A DNA stretch of 8,782 nucleotides, from NCBI GenBank assembly GCA_937138275.1, contig CAKZOY010000005.1, forward strand, positions 1 through 8,782, read 5' to 3'. The DNA is from an uncultured Chloroflexota bacterium (lineage in GTDB: Bacteria; Chloroflexota; Anaerolineae; B4-G1; DUEL01). The position numbers were made by a program, and so were the translations under genes. Below the pieces are notes generated by a model. That model did no database searches, had not been told where the DNA came from, and saw only the letters and a program-made list of their open reading frames with translations. Shown piece after piece: positions 1 to 5,616 of the stretch (the stretch's first letter is position 1; each line of letters begins with the position of its first letter).

Positions 1-47
1 GCGGTGAAAGAGCGATGCCCACCCAGCCGCCGCGCAGGAGAGCAGCC

Positions 48-72
48 GGGGATAAGAGCATCCTCTGTCCCC
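48..72 (-). terminator. Imperfect hairpin downstream of the radical SAM gene, possible terminator
   Basis: The arms GGGGA-TA-AGAG (48-58) and CTCT-G-TCCCC (63-72) pair around a CATC loop, giving nine base pairs with a small internal bulge. The hairpin lies 8 bases beyond the stop codon of the leftward radical SAM gene, where a terminator would be expected. No T-tract follows it in the leftward direction, so intrinsic termination is doubtful. It could instead be an mRNA 3'-end stabiliser or chance pairing in GC-rich DNA. The rest of positions 1-79 shows no gene. Confidence 0.25.
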
Positions 73-79
73 CCAAGAA

Positions 80-1153
80 CTACTCCCAGAGCCCCAGCAG
101 GTGGCGGTTGCCGATGCGGACGCGGATGAGGCCGGCATCGCGGGCCGCCGCCTCCGCCTCCTCGGCCTGGCGGCGGGTCGTCGTGCCCAGGTCGTGGAAA
201 TAGAACTGGGGAGCAAAGGCCAGCAACGCATACGGGATGCGCGGGTCCAGCGCGGAGATAAAGCGGGCAATGCACCAGACCTCCTCCGCGTCTATGTACC
301 CCGGCACCAGCAACGTGCTGGCGACGACCAGCGGCGGGTCGGGCCGTTCGGCGAAGCGGGCCGCGGCGCGGGCAAAATTCTCCAGCGTCCGGGCGTTATC
401 CGTCCCGGTCAGCACCCGATGGAGGGTGCGGTCCCAGGCTTTCAGGTCAAACTTGACGCATCCGCCCGTCTGCAGGGACACTTCCACGGCGCGGTCCATC
501 AGGCTGGGATGGGCGCTCCCGTTCGTCTCCCAGCAGACGACGACACCCCGTTCAGCCAGGCGGCGGGCAGAGGCCAGCGCGTGGGCCATCTGCGCAGCCG
601 GGTCGCCGCCGAAGTAGCAGACGCAGTAGGTGCGTTCGTTGGCGACGGAGGCCAGTTCCAGCGCGCTCACCGTCCGGGAACGGCGCGGGTCGGCGTCCCG
701 GTAGTGCCAGTTCTGGCAGAAGAGACAGTTAAAGGTGCAGGCCGAGTAGAAGACCGCCAGGTTGTGTTTGCCCCGCTGGGCGGACCCGGCGCATACCCAG
801 TCGGCGACGCAGTTGGTCGGGAGCGGGTCGCGGTACCATTGCAGAAGGCCCCGCTCCGGCGTCCCGGCCAGGTGGCGGAGTTTGCCCTCGCGCACCTCCC
901 GCAGGCCGCAGTACCCGACCTCACCCTCCCCGATGATGCATTCGTTGGCACACAACCCGCAGGGGATGCCGCCTTCGGCGCGGGGCGGGGCTTCTGGCAG
1001 GTGAAATTCGCGGCGCGTCCGGGCATGCGCGGCCCGCGCCACCTCCAGGGCTTCCTCGGGGCGTTTGCGGATGCAATCCAGGCAGACGCCCAGGCTGGAC
1101 GCAACGGGGCATTCCGTTTGACCACAAAGGACGCAAGGTATGTATCGGGACAT
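80..1153 (-). CDS. Radical SAM protein, PflA-like (COG1180 type), with two N-terminal Cys-rich modules
   Basis: A 357-residue radical SAM enzyme. The SAM-binding [4Fe-4S] motif is C139-x3-C143-x2-C146 (CTFNCLFCQNW). It is followed by a GGxP-type element (GGDP, 182-185), WETNG (208-212) and KFDLKA (234-239), all hallmarks of the pyruvate-formate-lyase-activase-like group. Ahead of the core are two Cys modules: C7/C10 with C24/C27, resembling a zinc ribbon, and C65/C68/C72/C82 in the pattern CGLC...C...GYCG common in this group. C115 and C121 may also bind metal. The start at 1153 is chosen because GGAG lies 6 bases upstream; an in-frame ATG at 1228 would place extra, unconserved residues over the promoter. 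The nearest named relatives are the radical SAM members of AmmeMemoRadiSam loci, but no AMMECR1 or MEMO1 gene is present here. The substrate is unknown. The family call is firm and the function is not. Confidence 0.88.
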   Translation of the reverse strand: MSRYIPCVLCGQTECPVASSLGVCLDCIRKRPEEALEVARAAHARTRREFHLPEAPPRAEGGIPCGLCANECIIGEGEVGYCGLREVREGKLRHLAGTPERGLLQWYRDPLPTNCVADWVCAGSAQRGKHNLAVFYSACTFNCLFCQNWHYRDADPRRSRTVSALELASVANERTYCVCYFGGDPAAQMAHALASARRLAERGVVVCWETNGSAHPSLMDRAVEVSLQTGGCVKFDLKAWDRTLHRVLTGTDNARTLENFARAAARFAERPDPPLVVASTLLVPGYIDAEEVWCIARFISALDPRIPYALLAFAPQFYFHDLGTTTRRQAEEAEAAARDAGLIRVRIGNRHLLGLWE

Positions 1154-1171
1154 GTTTAACTCCGGTGGGAT

Positions 1172-1200
1172 ATTGTAACACCACAGGACAAGATGAGCAA
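1172..1200 (-). promoter_or_regulatory. Putative extended -10 promoter of the radical SAM gene
   Basis: Read leftward, TACAAT (1177-1172) is preceded by TGT, giving an extended -10 (TGnTACAAT). TTGCTC (1200-1195) sits 17 bases further upstream as a weak -35 with only 3 of 6 consensus bases. The expected start near 1165 leaves a leader of about 12 bases that just includes the GGAG ribosome binding site at 1163-1160. This is based on sequence match only. Confidence 0.45.
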
Positions 1201-1236
1201 ACTCCATTTCGTGGGGGGAGCAGTTCACCCCTATGC

Positions 1237-1264
1237 TTGCAGTTGGTCAGATTTGTGCTATACT
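1237..1264 (+). promoter_or_regulatory. Putative extended -10 promoter for the 1325-4175 gene pair
   Basis: TATACT (1259-1264) is preceded by TGC, giving an extended -10. TTGCAG (1237-1242) lies 16 bases upstream as a weak -35. The expected start is near 1271, leaving a leader of about 54 bases before the ATG at 1325. The -10 sits inside an inverted repeat, listed separately, so regulation at this site is possible. Confidence 0.5.
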
Positions 1265-1275
1265 ACTTACACAAA
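1252..1275. repeat. Inverted repeat TTTGTG-N12-CACAAA around the -10 element
   Basis: TTTGTG (1252-1257) and CACAAA (1270-1275) are perfect 6-base inverted arms separated by 12 bases that contain the TATACT -10 box. A further pair, GCAGTT (1239-1244) and AACTGC (1274-1279), flanks the same region. The position over a promoter is typical of a repressor operator, but six-base arms can arise by chance and no regulator gene is in the window. Confidence 0.3.
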
Positions 1276-1324
1276 CTGCACCCGTTCCGTTTTTCCCGAA
1301 TTCTGCCATCGCAAAAGAGACAAC

Positions 1325-1747
1325 ATGGCCACACCATCGCTGGAACTTCTACCTTCCGACCGTGCCCGACAACTGGTGGAACTGGCCGAACAGGCCCGGC
1401 GGCAAATGGAAAAATTCGCCGAAGGGCCAGTCCGGTACGACAGCACAGGTCTGCAACTGCTGGACGAGTGGATTGAACGGACCCCCTCACCTCCACGGCC
1501 CCTCCAGGTTCTGTGGGTCGCCTTTCTGGGCGAGGTCTTCCGCCGACGCCACAATGGCGCCTGGGCCATCCGGCAGGACGATAGCCAGCAACTGATCGTC
1601 CTGTGCCCCACCGAAAGGGGCGTTCTCCACCCCGTAGAAGTGACCGCCCAGGTGGGCCGCCGCATCGCCAGCGGCATCGCCGAGTCCCTGGCCCTCTTCT
1701 ACGTCCGCGAAAGCATTCTCCTGCGGGAGCATGAGGACATCGCCTGA
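1325..1747 (+). CDS. Small conserved-looking protein of unknown function
   Basis: A 140-residue soluble protein I cannot assign with confidence. The N-terminal third (about 8-32) is a charged helix rich in Arg, Gln and Glu. The middle and C-terminal parts read like a compact domain with LLDEWI (44-49), LGEVFRRR (67-74), GAW (77-79) and a final helix of the type GIAESLALFYV. The LGE...G.W pattern recalls small domains of the DUF3806 kind, but that is a resemblance, not an assignment. There is no signal peptide or membrane segment. The start at 1325 is preferred over an in-frame ATG at 1193, because the longer form would span the promoter and its extra residues look non-coding. The ribosome binding site is weak (AAGAGA). 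Its 3' end overlaps the next gene by 17 bases, so the two are probably translated together. Confidence 0.75.
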   Translation: MATPSLELLPSDRARQLVELAEQARRQMEKFAEGPVRYDSTGLQLLDEWIERTPSPPRPLQVLWVAFLGEVFRRRHNGAWAIRQDDSQQLIVLCPTERGVLHPVEVTAQVGRRIASGIAESLALFYVRESILLREHEDIA

Positions 1748-4175
1748 ATCCCCCACCCCACTCCGTGCCCGGGACGATGCCGGTCTCTTCCTGCTCTCTG
1801 CGGCAACCCTCGCCTTTGAAGTCAACCTGACCCGCCTCTTCTCGGTCGCCCAGTTCTACCATTTCGCCTTTATGACTGTCAGTTTGGCCCTGCTGGGCTT
1901 CGGCGCCAGCGGGACCTTTCTGACCCTGGCGGGAAAGCGCATCCGCCATCCGTCTCTCGCCCTGACCTTCTTCAGTTGGGGATTCGCCCTCACTGCCGTC
2001 GCCGCCTACGCCCTGACGCTGTACCTGCCCTTTGACTCCTTCCGCGTCGCCATAGACCGATGGCAGTGGGGGATTCTGGCCCTCCACTATCTGGCTCTCT
2101 CCGTCCCCTTTTTCTGCGCCGGGGCCGCCACAGGGCTGCTGCTGGCCCTTCGGCGGGGCGCGGTGGGGCGCACCTACGCAGCCAATCTGACGGGCTCCGC
2201 CCTGGGATGTCTGCTGGCGGTCCTGGCGCCGCCCTGGACCGGCGGCGAGGGGATGGTGCTCCTGGCGGCATCCCTCGGGGGATCGGCTGCCCTCTGCTTC
2301 GGGTGGCTCCGAAAATGGCCCCCCACCCTTCTCCAGGCCGCCCTGGTCGGGGTGTTGCTGGCGACTTCTTTCCGACCGCCGTCCGTCCTGGAAATCCACC
2401 TCTCCCCCTACAAGGGCCTCCGCTACGCCCTCCAGTATCCCGATAGCCGCCTGCTCCTTCGGGCCTGGAACGGCATCTCCCGCGTGGATGTGGTAGAGTC
2501 CTCCCTCATCCGCAGCCTTCCCGGGCAGGGGATCGCCTGCCGGGGGCAACCCCCGCCCCAGCGGGCGCTCTACGTAGACGGAGACGATATGAGCCCCATC
2601 ACCTGCGTCGCTGACCCGGCCGAACTGCGCCCCCTGACCGATTGTTTGCTGACTGCGCTCCCCTACCGCCTCCGGCCGGAAGCCCAGGCGCTGATTCTGG
2701 ACCCGCGCGGCGGCTGGGATGTGTGGGTGGCGCTGGCAGAAGGCGCGCGATCGGTCACTGCGGTGGAGAGCAACCCCTTGGTCATCGCGGCCGTCCGGGC
2801 CCAGGGGGAATGGGCCGGAGACCTCTACAACCGCCCCGACGTCGCCCTGTTCGTGGAGGACGGACGGGCCTTCCTGGCCGGTCCCCGCCCCCGCTACGAC
2901 ATCGTCCTCTTCTCCCTATCCACCCCCTACCACCCGGTCACCTCCGGGGCCTACAGTCTGGCGGAGAACTACCGCTACACGGTGGAGGGCTTCACCGCCG
3001 CTATGAGGCGCCTGACCGACGGGGGATTGCTGACAGTCGTCCGGTGGGCTCAGTCCCCGCCGTCCGAAGAGGTGCGCGCCTTCGCGCTGGCGATAGAGGC
3101 GGTGGAACAGACCGGCGGTGACCCGGCGCGGAGTCTGGTGGCCCTGCGCAGTTATAACCAGGTGCTCATCTTGGCCCGGCGCGGGCCGTTCACCGCAGCC
3201 GAACTGGACGCGGTGCGGGAGTTCGCCGCCGCGCGCTCCCTGGACCTGGTCTACGCCCCCGACATCCGCCCCGACGAGACCAACCGCTACAACGTGATGC
3301 CCACCCCGGAGCATTACCTCGCTTTTACCGGACTCCTCGGGGCGGAAGACCGCGCCCGCTGGCTGGCGGAGTATCGCTTTGACGTCGCGCCGCCCACGGA
3401 CGACCGGCCGTTCTTCGGCCACTTTTTCCGCTGGCGGCAGTTACCGGAAGTGCTGGCGATGGCGGGCCACGTCTGGCAGCCCTTCGGCGGGGCAGGGTAT
3501 CTGGTGTTGCTGGCGCTCCTGGGGATCGCCGTTGCCGCAGCGGGGCTCCTGATCCTCCTGCCGCTGGCGGGCCTGCGGACGGCCCCGCGCCCCCGCCCGG
3601 GGGCCGTCTCCCTCCGACTGGTTCCCTTCGGCCTCCTGGGCCTGGCCTTTATGCTGGTGGAAATCCCCCTCCTTCAGCGCTTCATCCTCTTTCTGGGCCA
3701 CCCGGCCTACGCGATGGCGGGCGTCCTGGGGGCTCTGCTCTTCTTTTCGGGACTGGGAAGTCTGCTCTCGGCGCGCTTTCCTCCCCAGGGAATTCTCGCC
3801 ACAGTGGTGGCGCTGGTCGTCCTCTACGGGCTGGGGACTCCCCTGCTCTCGGGGGGGCCCCTGGGCTGGCCCTTTGGGGCGCGCGTGGCGCTGACGGTGC
3901 TGGGACTGGCACCGCTGGGGATGGCGATGGGGATGCCGTTCCCGCGCCTTTTGGGGAAACTGCAGGACGAGGCCCCGGCACTGGTGCCGTGGGCCTGGGG
4001 GGTGAACGGAGCGCTATCGGTGGTGGCGTCGGTGCTGGCGGCGCTGATGGCCCTTTCCTGGGGGTTTCGGGCCGTGCTGGTCGCGGGCGCGCTGGCCTAC
4101 GGAGGAGTGTGGGCTACCGCGGCCTGGGCGTGGGAATGGTCCTCTCCCAGTACTGCTGCACCCCCGCCCCAGTGA
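1731..4175 (+). CDS. Polytopic membrane protein with a spermidine-synthase-like (SpeE-type) Rossmann domain
   Basis: An 814-residue protein in three parts. Residues about 16-212 hold six or so hydrophobic segments. Residues about 225-565 form a soluble SpeE-like Rossmann domain: LILDPRGG (321-328) in the glycine-loop position, VESNPL (345-350) with the ribose-binding acidic residue, VEDGRAFL (375-382), and a closing PTDDRPFFGHFF (555-566). Residues about 588-800 carry several more membrane helices. This membrane/SpeE/membrane layout is known in uncharacterised bacterial spermine/spermidine-synthase-like proteins. The usual catalytic stretch with two Asp residues (D-S/C-x-D-P) reads SLSTP (395-399), so classical aminopropyl transfer is unlikely. 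A SAM-using methyltransferase, a ligand sensor or a transporter-linked role remain possible. GGGAG sits only 2 bases before the ATG. Translation is probably coupled to the preceding gene through the 17-base overlap. The 3' end overlaps pcm tail-to-tail. Confidence 0.85.
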   Translation: MRTSPESPTPLRARDDAGLFLLSAATLAFEVNLTRLFSVAQFYHFAFMTVSLALLGFGASGTFLTLAGKRIRHPSLALTFFSWGFALTAVAAYALTLYLPFDSFRVAIDRWQWGILALHYLALSVPFFCAGAATGLLLALRRGAVGRTYAANLTGSALGCLLAVLAPPWTGGEGMVLLAASLGGSAALCFGWLRKWPPTLLQAALVGVLLATSFRPPSVLEIHLSPYKGLRYALQYPDSRLLLRAWNGISRVDVVESSLIRSLPGQGIACRGQPPPQRALYVDGDDMSPITCVADPAELRPLTDCLLTALPYRLRPEAQALILDPRGGWDVWVALAEGARSVTAVESNPLVIAAVRAQGEWAGDLYNRPDVALFVEDGRAFLAGPRPRYDIVLFSLSTPYHPVTSGAYSLAENYRYTVEGFTAAMRRLTDGGLLTVVRWAQSPPSEEVRAFALAIEAVEQTGGDPARSLVALRSYNQVLILARRGPFTAAELDAVREFAAARSLDLVYAPDIRPDETNRYNVMPTPEHYLAFTGLLGAEDRARWLAEYRFDVAPPTDDRPFFGHFFRWRQLPEVLAMAGHVWQPFGGAGYLVLLALLGIAVAAAGLLILLPLAGLRTAPRPRPGAVSLRLVPFGLLGLAFMLVEIPLLQRFILFLGHPAYAMAGVLGALLFFSGLGSLLSARFPPQGILATVVALVVLYGLGTPLLSGGPLGWPFGARVALTVLGLAPLGMAMGMPFPRLLGKLQDEAPALVPWAWGVNGALSVVASVLAALMALSWGFRAVLVAGALAYGGVWATAAWAWEWSSPSTAAPPPQ

Positions 4176-4899
4176 GGGGGACGAAGGCCACGCCGCCGTA
4201 GTTGTAGGCCTTGAGTTCGCCGTCGGGCTGTTTGACCAGTTTCCAGAGCACCTGGTAGCCGCCGGGCGGCCCGACGGGGATGACCATCCGTCCGCCCACC
4301 GCCAGTTGCTCCACCAGCGGCGGAGGGATATGATCGGGCGCGGCAGTGACGATAATGGCGTCAAACGGAGCGTACTCCGGCCAGCCGAAGTAACCGTCCC
4401 CCTGCTTACAGGTCACCTTGTAGCCCAACTGTTCCAGCCGCTCCTTCGCGCTCTGGGCCAGTTCGGGGATGATTTCTACGGAGTAGACCTCCACGCCGGG
4501 GATGGCAGCCAGGACGGCGGCCTGGTAGCCGGAACCGGTGCCGACTTCCAGCACTTTATCCCCAGGTTTCAGTTCCAGCAGTTCCGTCATCAGGGCGACG
4601 ATGTAGGGCTGAGAGATGGTCTGGCCGAAGCCGATGGGCAGGGGATAGTCCCCGTAGGCGTAGTCGCGCTCCTCCTCCGGCACGAAGAGGTGGCGGGGAA
4701 CGGAGCGCATCGCCTCCAGCACCCGCTTATCGCTGATCCCGCGAGCCTCAATCGTCTCAATCACCATTCGCTCCCTTTTCTGAGCATAATGGGCCTCGTC
4801 CTCCGGCGCGGCGGTCGGCGCGGGGGCGGAAGAAGGGCCTGCTGGCCGACAGGCCGCAACCGCCAGTAGAAGAATGAACAGTATCCATACCCTTCTCAA
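4114..4899 (-). CDS. pcm: Protein-L-isoaspartate O-methyltransferase with a lipoprotein signal peptide
   Basis: A 261-residue PIMT, which methylates L-isoaspartyl residues in damaged proteins using SAM to start their repair. Diagnostic blocks are PIGFGQTISQPYIVALM (88-104), the SAM loop VLEVGTGSGYQAA (117-129), GDGYFGWPEYAPFDAIIVTAA (168-187, GDG then FDAIIVTAA), and GGRMVIPVG (202-210). The N-terminus is unusual: a basic start, a hydrophobic run and a lipobox VAAC with Cys17, then a Pro/Ala/Ser linker (18-33), all signs of an exported lipoprotein. The start is TTG (4899-4897) with GAGGT 6 bases upstream, and it overlaps the HEPN stop by 4 bases. An internal ATG (residue 45, at 4767) with its own GGGAG would give a 217-residue cytoplasmic form of the usual PIMT size. 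The last 20 or so residues, after FVPL, lie in the 62-base overlap with the convergent gene. Confidence 0.93.
   Translation of the reverse strand: MRRVWILFILLLAVAACRPAGPSSAPAPTAAPEDEAHYAQKRERMVIETIEARGISDKRVLEAMRSVPRHLFVPEEERDYAYGDYPLPIGFGQTISQPYIVALMTELLELKPGDKVLEVGTGSGYQAAVLAAIPGVEVYSVEIIPELAQSAKERLEQLGYKVTCKQGDGYFGWPEYAPFDAIIVTAAPDHIPPPLVEQLAVGGRMVIPVGPPGGYQVLWKLVKQPDGELKAYNYGGVAFVPLTGAGVQQYWERTIPTPRPR
4765..4775 (-). promoter_or_regulatory. Candidate internal ribosome binding site and ATG in pcm
   Basis: Read leftward, GGGAG (4775-4771) is followed after 3 bases by ATG (4767-4765), which is codon 45 of pcm. Initiation here would skip the signal peptide and linker and begin at MVIETIEARG, close to where cytoplasmic PIMTs normally begin. 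The spacing is short, so use of the site is uncertain. Confidence 0.3.
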
Positions 4900-5303
4900 G
4901 GCCTGACCTCTTCCGGCATTCGCTGAAGGATAAACTCCACAAAGGATTCAGCCAGAGAAAGGGCCTCCTCGGACTCTTCCGGTGAAGGCTCCATAGGGTC
5001 TCCCGGATACCGGAACTCTGTGGCGTAGGGGGTAAGAATTTCAGCTACATTTTTCCAATTCTCTAATTCCGCATCCAGCGGTAGACAACGGCTCAAAAGA
5101 GCCACCAGGCTATGCGTCTTCTCAAAGGGGATATCCTGATACACCAGATAGGCTTTGATCGCTTTCTCCACGGCTTGCTGACAATGGTAAACCGCCACAT
5201 CCCGAAGGGGATCGTCCCCTCTCAGCAGACGACGGGCCGATTCCAGGTCCCTCCGGCTTTTCACCAGCCACCCGTAGATTTCGCGCCGCTTTATTTCATC
5301 CAT
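4896..5303 (-). CDS. HEPN domain protein (PF05168-like), partner of the adjacent MNT protein
   Basis: A 135-residue, almost wholly helical HEPN protein. The signature YHCQQAVEKAIKAYL (39-53) matches the helix typical of PF05168 HEPN domains. The upstream helix with WLVKSRRDLESARRLL (12-27), H64 in KTHSL, and EFRYP (96-100) also fit. A possible RNase-type R-x(4-6)-H pair is R34 and H40, but the HepT-type R-x4-H-x-Y is absent. Paired with the MNT gene just upstream it forms a classic HEPN/MNT module, in which the HEPN member is usually the toxin or substrate-binding partner. Its ATG overlaps the MNT stop by 8 bases and has no clear ribosome binding site, which suggests translation by re-initiation. 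The DNA is locally AT-richer than the flanks (26 of 60 bases G or C at 5041-5100 by hand count), consistent with acquisition. The toxin role is an inference. Confidence 0.88.
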   Translation of the reverse strand: MDEIKRREIYGWLVKSRRDLESARRLLRGDDPLRDVAVYHCQQAVEKAIKAYLVYQDIPFEKTHSLVALLSRCLPLDAELENWKNVAEILTPYATEFRYPGDPMEPSPEESEEALSLAESFVEFILQRMPEEVRP

Positions 5304-5616
5304 AGAGCAACCGCCCGTAGCGAATGGCCTGGCCGAGAAAGGAAGTCGGTAATTTGCTTGCTTCCTCTACTTCCCGGGAAGTGGCGACAATGACCTCTAC
5401 AGGGGCCCAAATACCCCAAAGGCAGGCATACGCTCTGCGCGCTCGGCGATAGCGGGGCTCATCCGTTTCGGGAATCACTACCAGCAGATCAATGTCACTC
5501 TCTTCTGCTGGGCGTCCTCTGGCATAGGAGCCGAAAAGGATCACCTTTTCCGCACCCATCCCCTCCACTAACCTGCGCACAATCACTTCCAATAATCCCT
5601 CTGGTATCTCTTTCAT
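5296..5616 (-). CDS. MNT-type minimal nucleotidyltransferase, probable antitoxin of the HEPN/MNT pair
   Basis: A 106-residue DNA-polymerase-beta-superfamily nucleotidyltransferase. The active-site motif is intact: G29-S30, exactly ten residues, then D41-I-D43 (GSYARG...SDIDLLVV), with E74 in PVEVIV as the likely third carboxylate. Length and fold are those of stand-alone MNT proteins. In characterised HepT/MntA pairs the MNT enzyme AMPylates and silences the HEPN toxin; the same role here is inferred from the intact motif and the adjacent HEPN gene. Translation has a strong GGAGG site 5 bases from the ATG at 5616, inside the end of the NERD-like gene, whose stop it overlaps as ATGA. A strong site for this gene and none for HEPN would give more antitoxin than toxin, as expected. 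A KNTase-like resistance role is unlikely at this size. Confidence 0.92.
   Translation of the reverse strand: MKEIPEGLLEVIVRRLVEGMGAEKVILFGSYARGRPAEESDIDLLVVIPETDEPRYRRARRAYACLWGIWAPVEVIVATSREVEEASKLPTSFLGQAIRYGRLLYG

Noticed and set aside
101..1159. Long open frame (352 residues) on the + strand opposite the radical SAM gene
   Set aside because: It is antisense to a gene with clear family motifs, shows no recognisable domain, and is explained by high GC reducing stop codons.
1154..1228. N-terminal extension of the radical SAM protein from an ATG at 1228
   Set aside because: The ATG at 1153 has a well-spaced GGAG and leads directly into the conserved Cys module; the longer form would run through the likely promoter.
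1263..2549. 428-residue open frame on the - strand opposite the small unknown gene and the start of the SpeE-like gene
   Set aside because: Its composition is Gly/Arg/Gln/Pro-rich with no domain, and it crosses a promoter region and two better supported genes.
4100..4200. Bidirectional terminator between the convergent genes
   Set aside because: The coding regions overlap and I see no hairpin followed by a T-tract on either strand.
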